Position numbers and translations under genes: made by a program
Notes under the pieces: model-generated
Seen by the model: only the letters and a program-made list of their open reading frames with translations
The model's database searches: none
Told to the model about the DNA's origin: nothing
Shown here: positions 1 to 12,453 of the stretch, in pieces
Numbering within the stretch: position 1 is the stretch's first letter
How the letters are laid out: every line of letters begins with the position of its first letter
Origin: Parascedosporium putredinis
Taxonomy: Eukaryota > Ascomycota > Sordariomycetes > Microascales > Microascaceae
Length of the DNA: 64,000 nt
Assembly: GCA_949357655.1 (NCBI GenBank)
Contig: CASHTG010000002.1
Coordinates: 186,001-250,000 of the forward strand
Direction of reading: 5' to 3'

Positions 1-3000
1 AGATGATGAATCCCATTGGTGAATCCCTCCGTACTCCTCTCCCAGGCTATACGAAAAGCCTTCATGGATAGTGGCTGGCCGAGGTCGCATCTGCGAGGTT
101 GGCGTTGTCCAAATGCCGGCGGTCGCCATAGCCTCCGACTTCACAGGCATTTCGCTGTCGTTCATTGTGACAATAGGTGTGGGCCGCGGGGTGTGTTCCC
201 TCTTGAGCTTGTTCTCGATGGGGCTCGAGGTAAACTCTGTGGGAGATTGTTGTATTTGTTGTTGACTATACGTCGTAAGCATACTTGTCTTCCTGCGCCA
301 TCCAGAGTACTGGGGCGACCTACCTTAATGTTTGAGTAGAGTCCATGGCGGATTCTCTAAGACGCACGCAAGGAGTGTGTGAAAGTGGGATGGCAGTGCT
401 TTCTTGCAGCCGATGCCCTTGAATCGAAGCTTTCCTGTTAGCACTGATTTTTGAAGACGAGTTGGCCCAAAGAAAGCCATTAACACGGGGAGACTGATGC
501 AGTCGCGCGGGAGGCCACTCAGAAACTGAACGACTGAGATGCGATCAACGACGGATGTGGCGGCGCATAATCGAGCATGTTGAAGTGCCATACGTTGGGG
601 GACCGTTCGAAACCAAAGGAGAATGCTCTGCGCATAGAAAAAAGGGAGAGAAGGGCAAGGCGAAATGTGATATTGGCGAGTGAAGGCTCCGTCTCGTACG
701 TGTGGGTGGAATAGAGTCGGAATAGCGAGGGGTTTTAGACTTACAGAGAATGGTTTGGCGCAATGGCCCGGTTTAAGCGAGCTGGTTAAACGACTTATCA
801 AAGTCGAAAAAGAAGGAAATTAAGGAGAGCGTGTGCGAGGGAGCGCGCAAGACTCAAGGATCAATCTCCGAGCGAGGAAATAAAGAGTTGTTGGCCAAGT
901 CCGGGTTCGAAGGAGTGGATGAAAAGCGAGAGCGATAGTGAGGAGGAATTCTTCCAACCAGTCTCGATCGAGGGCTTTCGACTGCGAGGTCTCGTCTTTC
1001 CCGGTTTCCTTCCGGCAAGCGATACAGAAACTGTTGTTTAGACAGATTGCGCGGGGTGTTCGTTCTTCTTGTCGAATCCCTTCCAAGAGAGCAAGATCCG
1101 AATGGGCACGGCGCTGGTTTGTCGAAGACAGACGGGGTATCGAGATCGGGGAAATGAAAGCGTATACTACCGACTCGTTTGGGTGTTGATGCGTTCAAGT
1201 AGGCAACTGGCTGGGTCTTATCCGGAGGGGGAGAAGAGAGGGCCAGCTCTTTAGTTATAGGTGTATAGGTCGGGTGGGTATTAACAAGCGGAAGGAAGGC
1301 TCGGGATTCGAAGGTTAATAGAAGAATATTATAGATCAAACTAAGACAGGAGAAAAGGAGCGACTAATAGTGATAGGTGTAAGACTGTAAGTGGGAAGAC
1401 GGGCGAAAAGAGGATCGGAAAAGAAGGCAAGTATGAGGGGCGGTGCTGGACCCTGGAGAGTATAAAAGAAGAGCGGGAAGAGATCTTGCGCGCATCCTCT
1501 TCGTACCTCGACACTTCAGCACGGTCAGGTTCGGAACATCGGTAGGAGCCCAGCCGGGTTCCTTGATACACGCCTGGGTGGTGTCTGTGGCCGGAGGAGA
1601 GAAAGAAAGAAGAAGAAAGGTACCCGATGGTGGGATGTGGATCTGGGGGGTCAGGGACGGCGGGAGCGAGAACGAGCGAGGATTTTGGACTGAATGGATG
1701 AGGAACCAAGGTTGGCGGTACCTACAGCATGCCGCAGCAGGTACCTGACGTATAGTGTGTGGTGTGGGTATCTTGGGGACTGGAGGGTGGACAAGGTGTG
1801 GAGAGTCGAGTCGAGGGAATGAAGGGGTGGGGTGGGGGAGGGGGTGGGTTTGTGGAATGTGGGTTTTGGGGCGTGTGTGGTGTAAGAGCTCCAAATCCAG
1901 TACCAGCTGGCCCCAGTTCCAGACACCAGACTAGCCGGGGTGGGCCGCCCTTTCCCACATCTCTCCTCGCTGAGGCCGGGCGAGGGCGGGCTCGGAGACA
2001 AAAATAGGTTGGGAAAGGGAAGACGGCGTTGATCAAGGGTGTTGCGTCCCGTGGGGACCTACAAGTAGGCTGACAAGGATTTTTTTATCGACACCAGCGA
2101 ACATGGGTGACGGAGTACCAGAATGACTGGGGTTTGTCGCAGCGAAAGTGTGTGGAAACATGTCGTCGACGATGTGGATGTGGCAGAATGCTGCCGATGG
2201 CACTAGGAGGAGCCTCAGCTTGTCACCCCCTTCCCTCGAGCTGGCCGAGGACGGACTCGACTCGAGTTGTGCCTCTCCTTTCGTGGCAAGGAGGATTGGA
2301 GAAGGGGGAGAGATATAAAACACCTCACGGCGCTGTAGCAGCTAGGGCAAAAATGTGCGTGCGGGTACCCCAATCACGGAGGATCCGCCGTCTCAAGGCA
2401 GGGTGCTCGCACAGTAGGGTAGTGGGACGCGGATTCGCAGGCGTCATTGAGAATATTACTCGTCGGCGGCGGAAGGGCAAAAAGAATGTGAGAAACGAAA
2501 CCTCCCATGCAGCGACGATTAATTGTGCATTCTGCACAGTAGATGATGCTGGCGATGTTTGGTGCGATTGGTAGGAGGGCGTTGAAGAAAAGAGGCATAC
2601 ATACGCGCGGGTGGAACAAGACTCGCGTGCGTGGAGGGACTTTCTGTGTCAGATATGATCCAACGGCAAGGCAGGGCCGTTTAGACACTCTAAACGGCGG
2701 TTTCCTTTAGACCTAAGGCAACAGTTCTCGCCATACAAGTAGGTGAGGAAAGTCTGTCTTTACGGGTATTGCACCATTTCTACTTGCGCAAGGGTGCAAC
2801 TGGTGATGGCAGCTTAAAATCGAAAATTAAAGATTACTTGGCGGGCTCTCTGGGAGAAATCACAGAATGACTGCATACCCGTTTGGAGGTGGTTCCTTGG
2901 TACGGTGCCACAAACGGCGCCAAGTCGGGATGCAAGTTAGAGAATGGAAGATCCGGACGGAAAGTGTAAGATGACACAGAAGGGTGGGAAAAATACTCGA

Positions 3001-3039
3001 TAGATATCAAAACAATCTTTGAGCGGTGATCGCCGAGAG

Positions 3040-3057
3040 AAAAAAAAAAAAAAAAAA
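3040..3057 (+). repeat. Poly-A homopolymer, 18 nt
   Basis: There is an uninterrupted run of 18 adenines followed by further A-rich sequence to about 3100. No coding region ends nearby, so it is not obviously a retroposed poly-A tail. Confidence 0.9.
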
Positions 3058-6000
3058 GGTTGCTTCAAAAGGAATACGAAAACAAAGAAAAAGAAAACAA
3101 AGGCTCTTTGTAAACCTATATGGAAGCCAAGCTCGGTAGAGAGCTTGAATGCTTCAACGGAGGTGTATCACGGGCTTTTCCCCCAAAGAACTCCTGGGGG
3201 CCCTCTTTCTGGGAAAAGAAAGTCCAAGCACCCGGAGCAGTGGTTCTAGACCCTTGAAGGGTGCAATTACGGCAGGCCCGAGTCTGCGCAGCCCAGTTCT
3301 ACACCTGCCCCATTCGGGCCACATCGCACCTTCCGTGCGCTGCGATCAAGTCAATTGTGAGGCAAAGGATACAGAACGCCCTTGCCATCTCACCACTTGT
3401 CTGACCCGACATTGTCGCGGGGCAGTACCGTAGATCGCGTATCCGAGTGTTTCCTTGCTTGTGACCATACTCCCCGTCTTCTTCTCGATGGAGACAGGGG
3501 AGAGAGATCTCAGGAAGAAACGCATCATGAAATAACATTTTGATCTCTCAAACACGACCCTTCGATCACCGAGGATGATGCAGAGAGTTCCACTTAGCAC
3601 CATTCTTCAATCCCACCCTCTCTGGTTTTTCTTACATGTAATCGGTTACCTTGATGGATAAGTTGTGGGGTGCACAGTGACCTCACTCGTGTATTATTGA
3701 ACAATTGGTAGACTGAGGGAGAGATCCATGGATGGATGCTCCTCGTCCTGCGTAGGCGCCAACCACACGGCTGGTGTCGAGGGTTGTGCCGGTGCACCAG
3801 GGGCTTGGCACACCCAGCACCACCAAACTTACTTTTCTGCCTCGAAGTGGTGCCATATTATTGACGGGCTGACTCGAATCAAGGCAGAAATCATTGTGCC
3901 TCTAGCACGTCAGCGGTTCAGCTTTTCTGCGTACGTCCACATCGATGAGCAAAATTCTGGGGCCTCCAGATTCTTATTCTACATCCCGCCGCCCTCTACC
4001 AGCCTCGCCACCAGATAGGGACACTTGGCATCAGACCTCAAAGGCGACAACGTCGGCGGGTTCTTATGGCGATCGAATCGGGGCGCAGCAAGCGGGATCA
4101 CCCCTTCACAAGGTTTTGGGAAAACTTGAAGAGATTTGGAGAGACGGCCTTTGCAACCCGTCTTTCCCGCTCGTGGGCTGGGGAGGGCCGTACATTCCGA
4201 GGTGGGATTTTTGGTCGCAGCCACTAGTCAGTGCCCACTGGCGGGAGGACCACACAGACGTCGGAGGTCTAGACTATGACACAACATACCGCCCAGCGCT
4301 TGGCTGTCTGCGAGGTTAATCCTTAAAAAACGCCATCTCGAAAGCCAGAGTAACAGGAAAAGAGTGGTAATGTCCCGCGGGTACCGAGATATGAGGTGGT
4401 AGCGAGAGGAAGATGAACAAGCCAAATCACCTAGCTAAGCGTCGATTATACATTCGGATCGTGAGCGATCATGTTTGGCAATGAGATCTTGGCCTTGGAA
4501 CTTTTTTCGGGAGCCTTGAGCCTAGGCTTGTTCGTCAACTACCTTCTCTCTCGCTCTCTCCAGCTAATACTTCTCGGTTATAATGAGACAAACTCGAGGC
4601 AGCCGCCCGATAGACGGAACGGTGCCATGGCTAACACCGTTTGGTTGCGGACCCTGAGGAGACTGTTGGTGAGTCGTGAGTTGGATGTCCCTCTTCTATT
4701 CTATTCATGTGCTTCCTGGGACTATAACCTCTGCACATATATGGCCTTGGATAAAGGTTCGAAAATGGTGGCGTCAAGTACAAGACTCACACCTTTCGAC
4801 CAGTAAGAAGACCGGGATTAGGGCTGGTTCGGGTGAATTGAAGCAGCATGCAATACCACCTTCTGACCATCGATTTACAGCCAACGTGAGCCAGTGGCAG
4901 CCGCATCCTCATGCCTCGAAATTCCGTAGTGCGACAGTGGTCAATTAATGTTCCCCTCCGGCCCTCGAAATCCACGCGGGCGAGGAGAAAGGCGGTTCGA
5001 GGCATCCATTCGTCCTTCGCTCTTTCGTTCCCAAAAGGAGTCAATCAACGAGTTGAGGACTGTGGCTGGGCTCCGGGTCACCCGCGCAAGGTTCGATGTC
5101 AGGCCGGATTCGGGGTTTTACTGGACAACAGGCCCTGGACAGGGTGCACGATTGTTTCATCGCAAGGATGGAACCGAACAGCAGACTCGGCTGGATGAGG
5201 TTGGCCGAGGGAAAGGAAAAAGGATCGAGTGAAGGAAAAGCCAAGAGCCCCTCTTCTCTTTCCTCCTCCTACTCCCTTTCTCAGCTTGCTGACCGAGACG
5301 TACAAGTAGGCGCAACTGTGCTTGTTGGCCGAACGACTTGACAAAGAGTGCTCTGTCGCAGCCAAGGAAATATCATGTACACGGCAAAAAGGTTCTTTTT
5401 GAAATTTACGCCCCTTGATACCAGAAACCCCTGTGTCCTCTGCTTGCTCTTGAAAAATGAAGACTCGGGGAATACTGTGGCTTTCGAGGTACATTGCCTT
5501 AAGGCGTTTATGACCGGTGCCTGCTCCATTGCCCTGGGAAGCGGATGGTGCAGTCAGACACGCATCTTGTAATCAATATAAGACGCGCCATTGTCTGGGT
5601 GGGTTGAGGCAAGAAAAGGGGGCAATAAAGGGAGGGAAAAAGAAGAAAAGAAGAAAAGAGGGAAAAGAGACAAAGCAAGCCACACTTTGGCCAGGAGGGT
5701 CGTGTTGGTGGGCTTTCAGACTGGACCCTCTGTAACAGATACGAGAAAATTGTCGCAACCTCGATTTAGACCGAAAGGTCGCGGCTTGCGAAGAGCCCGG
5801 TGCCTTGAGTGAGTACCGGCCCTGGACCCGCTGAGGGGAACCCTTAGCTCCTCGGGCGCATTTATTTCTACCGAGAAGAGTTCGAAGCTAAAGAGTGGCC
5901 TGAAGAAGTCACCTATCACGAGGCCAATACGCTGAAATATGTGAGGCATAGCCGGAGTACACGCCATTCTCGACTAGGTTTAGGGCGAAGAAGAAATGGA

Positions 6001-9000
6001 GCTTCGATCATGGACAAGCCGTCATCTCATAATCCTTCGCCAGCACACGTCGAGCCTGGAGGGACGTGCCATGGTGCCAAGCTGGCGGTGGCGCCGGAAT
6101 TTGGGCGTTCCTGGTGGCGTCTCCTCTCACAAATCAGACACGAGGCATCTCCTTCAAAAGGAAACTAGCAATGGAAAGAAAGGAAAGAAAGTCCCTCTAG
6201 ATACTTGTATAAGAGAGGGGAGCAAGGAAGAGGGACGAGGCCATAGAATGGGAATTCTTCCTTCGGCTTTCGTTCTGACACGACAATGTCGGCTTGTGCC
6301 CTCAATCAAAGGGGCTTTGCAAGCTGTTTGAAAAATTTGGAGGCTTGCTCTGCCTCAGGGACATTGTTCCCCTGTCCGCTCATCCCATTGTGCTGAATGA
6401 GCGCAAGCAGTTGGAGGCAGGAGACAAGGTGTGACAGACCGGCATCTGCAGTACTTCGCGGCTCCCAATGGCTGGTTGATTGCAGGGGTCCTCGTCTCAG
6501 ATCTGTAACACACGCAACGTTGGGGATGGGGGAGGAAAAAGGCAGAGGTCGCCTGTGAGTGGTCAGCTGGAGGAGTTGAGGTGGGGTCTTTTCTCCCCTC
6601 CCTTGCTGTGAGGAAGGGGCTGTCGGGTGGTGGCGTGTTAAAGACGTTGCATCCACAGAAGAGGGGCATGGGGAACGGGGTGTGGAGCACACTCCGTTTT
6701 GCCCAATTGGGTCAGCTAGACCAATGAGAAGCCTCTATTTTTCGGGACAGGCTGAATGATACAACGCGAACCCCACGCCGTTCGCCAGCGACGACAAGAC
6801 CGTGTTGCTGCTGCCAAGACCGAAATCTCGAACGTCCGTTTGCCATGTACGAAGTATCAGCATCATTGATCATTGGTGGTGTGTTGTTCCGTCGTACTTT
6901 TATTTTTCTTTCACTATTTTTTGTTTCTTCAAGAAGGGTGATGAGAGACGGCGGGCCAAGTTCAAATATCTATCCTGACATCCTTGTGTGCAAATCGGCC
7001 TGTCTTCCGACGACGCCGAATTCTTAGGCCTTAAAGAACTCCACATGCTCTGCCTGACGAGACCGAGGTGGGGGCAAGAGCGACCAAGAAAAAGTATGTG
7101 GGCTAGCCTTGAGCCCCAAGTCCACGGATTCTTTTGCCTCCGAAAGAGTATTGGGACGTGAGAGGAGTAGTCCCACCAAAAACGCAACATTGCTGAGTCG
7201 GTTTCTTCATCCTTCTATCTTGTTTGTTTTCCCGTTGGCCGTATCGTCACCCCAGCCCCTGCTCGCTATCCATACAGGTACTCGCGGTTTGAATTCCGAA
7301 CTTTGTGGCGGCCAAAGATGGCGAAGAGAAGGAGTCGAGGGGAGGGGGAGGGCGAAGGGTTGTCTGAGAGATGATACTGCCGGGTGGGAGATCCAGTCAC
7401 AAGTCGAGGCACTTGACACCTCAAGGCTGTCCGTCCACGTAGATCCGGCTAGCTTATTCACGAATTTGCAATCATTCAAACTGGTTTTTCTTTTCTCTCT
7501 TCATCTCCATTTACCCCTTCTCCTTCTCCGCCCCTCCATCTTGCTCTTTTGTACCTTTCTTCCCTTTTCTTCGTGCGTCCGGCCGCTGTGAGCCTGAGCG
7601 GTGTGGAAAGATCGTGCGCAATGTTGACGTGCACGATACCCTCGATGATGTCTCGAATTCCCCGCTCTCCCTACCCCCTTCCCTCCGTACTTGTCCCCCT
7701 TACAGCCACCAAATTTGTGGCTATGGGGTGTGGCCGCGTAGACTTGACCTTTTTGTTTTGGGCTTTTTTTTTCTTTTCTTTTCCAATCCCTTCTCAGAGG
7801 AGGGAGGGATTTCTGCTTTACGCATCCGCTTTGCCTTTAGTTTGTCTCCTTTCGGGTTGCGGGAAAAAGGGAAACATGGAGGGTGCAAAAGTGCGATAAG
7901 AGCGGGATCAGCTTCATCATTACGCCCTTTCTCGCGGGGGACCCCTGCCTGACATGGAGCGGCTGTGCTCGATCTCGCCCTTGCAGCTTTTTCTTGGATT
8001 GAGGGGGCGGCCCTCTCGATCTATTCCACCTGATCTAGGATACTTGCTCTCGCACATCTTCCCTTTTGGCCCGTTTTGAACGACGGTCGAGATGTGTTGG
8101 CATGTCCCCGCCGGGGGTTCGGATCATGGATGGGGTTCCCTTTGTCCCCTCCCAAAGAGCGCCAAAGATCTGCTTGCTGACCTTGCCTCAGGGCAGCCTG
8201 CGCAGTCAACCAGGGTGAGAAGATCGGCTGAGCGGGAAAAAGGGGATTCCAAGAGACCGGACAACGACAAGAAAAACAAGACCCCCTTGAGAGCAAAAGA
8301 GGGCGAAGAGCAAGATTTCCAGCAATGGGCCAGCAAAGAGGGCCTGTGGCGAAGCTTGTTTCGTCCCAGAAAAATGGGACCTACGTAACCTGCTCTTTTT
8401 GCGCGCTCCACGTCCACCATTTCCGGCTTTTCTTTCCCTATGATTGGGAATATCAAGGCGCAGCAGCATCCAGGGTAGAGCAGAGCCACCAACAAAATTC
8501 TACTTGACGCTTTTTTTTCCTTCTCCCGTTCTCTGGAGCTGTTGGTAATGGTCATGATCTCCGAGACATGAGCGAACTCTCCATGGTCCTCACCAACCTA
8601 TCCCGACCCATGTCTTTTTGCAAAGCTCAGCCTCGAGCCATGGCTGAGGCTCATGTCCCCGTCCCTCCCCGCAGCCTCTATCGGGCTCGTTCCTCGTTCT
8701 CATTTCGATTATCTCGTCGCTTCTTCGTAGATCCCCCTTTTAATTAATTTTCTTTCCTTCCCTTGCTGTGTTTTTTTTTCTTCTTCTGACCTTTGCACCG
8801 AATGCTGCCGATAGCTCCGCCCACATCCAAGCTAGGCCCCGACCTGCATCCAACGGCCCAAAGCATTGATAACGGAACTAAGCACCAAAATTTGTTCCCG
8901 TGTAAGTGGGTTGGTTCCCGCCAACGACCCATTTTACCGCCCCTTCCCCACGTACGATTTTCCGCATAGCCTTGTCCTCGGGGAACGGTCCGGGCAAAAA

Positions 9001-9237
9001 GAAAAGAGAAAAATTGGCAGGGGGCACGAGGGTGTGAAGAAGAAGAAAATGGGCAAGAACAGCCTCGATTGAGGGAGCATCGGCGATGATGTCCAAGGTA
9101 ATCTACGAACAAGCATACTGGGCGGATGGTAGAAGCGGTCCCTGAACTTACAACACAACGCTATTGCGCCTCCTCCACAAGAACCAAGAAAGAGCCAAAC
9201 CGGGAGGAAATAGATGGGAAGAACCAGATCCAGCTCC

Positions 9238-9267
9238 TTCCCTTACTTACCCTTACTTACCCTTACA
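9238..9267 (+). repeat. Short tandem repeat, CCCTTACTTA unit
   Basis: About two and a half direct copies of a ten-base unit (CCCTTACTTA, then CCCTTACTTA, then CCCTTACA) lie in an otherwise gene-free stretch. It is not the fungal telomere unit TTAGGG/CCCTAA, although it resembles it loosely. Confidence 0.75.
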
Positions 9268-12016
9268 TGGGTTTTACTTTTTCTTTTTTTCTTCCTTTGT
9301 CTATTCCCGACGCGCACTCGCGGCTGACAAGGCCGACGGTCCCGTTGAACCCCGAGTCGTCACCGAGCGGCATTGCGGTGACTAGCGCCCACCCGTATGT
9401 ACATACATGTATCAAATGAAGAAGAGCATAATATGTACCACGCGTGTTGATGCCCTTCTTTTTCCCCCTCCCTTTCCAGGAAAAAAAACAAAGGGAGCTG
9501 TACAAAATTGATTCCCGGTTGGGCTGGGACTTGAGGCTGAAAGTCAATGGAGCTCCAAGAGCGGGGGCTAGGAACCGTGAAAAAGTTCCTGCGCACGGGA
9601 GATGGCGATATCAAGGAATCGTGATGGAGGGCCATGTAGGTGTGAGGCGTACGACGAGATATTCCCGAAAAGATAGAGTTCAAGGGGAACAGAGTTTGGC
9701 ACCGCCGTATCGGAAAAACAATCCTCACATGAGACTAACAATATGTATTGTATCCTTCACTTTGAATAGGTCACCTACCTCGTGGCTCTGGCTCCCCTTT
9801 CTTTCCTTTTTCTTTTCTTCTGTCTCGTGCCCTCCTTTTCAGCACGCCACCAAGCGATTGCTTGTCGGCCCTTCCATAGTGGTGTTTCTTCACATGTTTG
9901 GCTTACCAGCTTTACCCCTCCTTCCCTCTCCGGCGTTGTCTAGAGGATGACGGATTTCAACCCTATTTAGATCTAGTGGTCGCGCGCCCAGGGGAGGAGT
10001 ACGTGCTGGCGCGTAAAGAGCACGCATAGTATAGGGCTATAATACACGGGACTTATAGCCGCCTCTGGGCTCTTCCCCTCACTCCAGGTGCGGTGCTGGG
10101 ACTCTCGGGGGTATAACACCAGCACGTTAAGCTCGGGGAAACTCTGCATGGGAGGAAAGAGCGCCAGCCACGTAGACAGCGACCAAGACGCGCAAGGAGA
10201 CGCGAGGTAAGGGGGCGTGTATATGTACAAGTGTGTGAGTGGGTGGGTGTTGGTATCTTTCACTACGTGTCGGTGCGAATGTGTGTGTGTGTGTCTGGGA
10301 GGAGGGAAGAGAGTGGTGCTGGCCCTCGTCGAATCGCATGGGACCGGCCGCTGCGCATCCACAAAGTTACGTGTTGCCTGGCTCACTCTCTGTGCGCGGC
10401 TTGGGTTCAAGGGATTTTCGAGGTGGGAAGCAGCGGTCATAGGCAGAATTCGCACGGCGGCCGGCGGGGAGAACGGCGGAAGGACATACACATGGAAGGG
10501 TGGGAGGGGAGGGAGCACAGGGAGGGAGGGGGTCAGCGGAAGAGGGTTACCAGATACAATCAACAAAAGGTTCCCTTGGTTGCAAGTTCTTCCCCATACC
10601 TGAATCTTGCGACGTTAGGTCACTGATGAGGATGGGCGTTCCTGATTATTTTTTTCTCCCCTTGCGATAAAGAAAGCCGCAAGGTGTGTGACGGGCTGTG
10701 TCGGTAAGCGCTCGCGTTCGGACTCGAAGCTCACCCCAGAGCTGGTGAGGATCCATGGGGGAGGGGAACGGCTCACTTTTTGCCCCCTTTTTCTCTTCCC
10801 CTCGCGAGTCTGCCCATGGTTCGTCACCCGTTCCCTCGAGCTGACTCGCGTGGGGTGAGGGGAGGTGGAGGGGAGTAAAGCGAGAAAAAGGCCAAGATTG
10901 AAGAAAATGTGGGAGTGAGAAAGACGAAAGAAAAAGACGAAAGAAGGAAAAAGAAAAAGGGACCCTCGGTTGTTGGGGGCGGCTGAGGATCAGGTTTCTC
11001 TGGATCGCATGAACGAAGGTATCTCGAGAGTGGAGCCTTCCCCCTGTCCCACCAGCTTTCCACTTCGTGTTGTCACCATCAGCATTTCTCCCTCTCTCCA
11101 CCAGTCACATGAAGCAGAAAGCCAAAGACTCGATTCCGACAATGTCGTAGGAGAGCTGGATCGATCAAAGATTGCCATCGTACTAGTTTTTCGCTTGTTC
11201 ACTTGCGAAACGCAAAAAGGAAAGAAAAATCCAGGAACAGGTTACCATTGCACCACGCACCACGCCCCTCCCCTGGCTTCTCCCCCAGGGGAAAATCTCT
11301 GGCTCGGTCCCAGAACAGAAAAACATTGATACGCTGAGGAGCAGGCGCAGCAGGAGGAGGGCGTCCAAGATATGCGATATGCTCTACGCATACACGATAC
11401 TCATCTCGGTACCTGCATCCGTCGTCTTTTGCAATTCCCCGTCATCTTCGCGTCTCTCCCCGTTCCCCACCAATGTGCATCTATCGATTGCCTTGGCCAC
11501 TATCGAGAGCATGGCGAGAGATTGGCAAAGGCAATTTCTTGTTTAAAAGATTGGCAAAGTTAATCAATTTCGATCAATCAGATGGGCCGGATCACCCCCA
11601 CCCCCTCCTCTACGCCTCTAGCCACACATGGCAACTCGAAGTTCACTAACACACGCTTGAGTTTCCTTGTCGCTGTCTTCCTCTAATACATGTGTGTGAT
11701 GTGTGTGTGTGTGCATTTGTCTAGATGCAATAAATGCGTGTGGCCCTCTATATTCATGGGGCGGAAATGGCACAAAGCGGCACGGGGATAGCAACAGACG
11801 AGATATCGTCAGAATATCAAATGGATTTGTAGATTTCTGGGGGAGACATGGAAAAGAAAAGGGTATTCTCCCAGGAGGCGAGGGGCGGGACGAGGACAAT
11901 GCGCGAATCCATATAGCTCTTTAAGGCCACCCGAAATTTATCTCGAACCTCGCCTTTTGCAACTCCCGCCAGATCTCATTCTCGTTACCGTTTCCCGCCA
12001 TCAGATATATCTATTG

Positions 12017-12017
<1 letters not shown>

Positions 12018-12063
<46 letters not shown>

Positions 12064-12073
12064 CACACACACA
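12018..12073 (+). repeat. CA dinucleotide microsatellite
   Basis: Some 22 consecutive CA units are interrupted once by an ATG and then followed by five more. This is the longest microsatellite in the window and is likely polymorphic between strains. Confidence 0.95.
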
Positions 12074-12434
12074 TATTAACGCGCATGTACTCCCACAGAC
12101 ACCTCCCTCTCAGTGTCCCTTCAAGGGGCTTTCGCCTCACCGTGTTGTACATTTGACGGACGTCGGAGAAGCCCGTTCAGGGGAGAAGAGCCCCTAACAG
12201 TCAAGAGGCCGCGATCCTACACATGTAAAGCTCGAATGACGCCGTAATTCCGAGGTGGATATGGATTAGGGTGTCGTTTTACTTGTGATACTATCATGTG
12301 TTGTTGGCCCGGGCTGGGCCATGTGTTGCACGTGGTGTTACAGTATTTCGCTGGGCCGTTTGGGCCGTGAGAGCTGTGGGCAGCACCAGCTGACTCTACG
12401 AGCCTTCATTGAGACCATCAATATGATTTTTTCC

Positions 12435-12453
12435 TTTTTTTTTTTTTTTTTTT
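12435..12453 (+). repeat. Poly-T homopolymer, 19 nt
   Basis: There is an uninterrupted run of 19 thymines just before a short GATGATGATA stretch. No tRNA or other pol III gene is visible next to it. Confidence 0.9.

Noticed and set aside
1364..1894. A 176-codon proline/serine/histidine-rich minus frame
   Set aside because: It overlaps other long frames on both strands and reflects biased composition, not a conserved protein.
9238..9267. Telomere-like repeat
   Set aside because: The unit is CCCTTACTTA, not CCCTAA, with under three copies and ordinary sequence on both sides.
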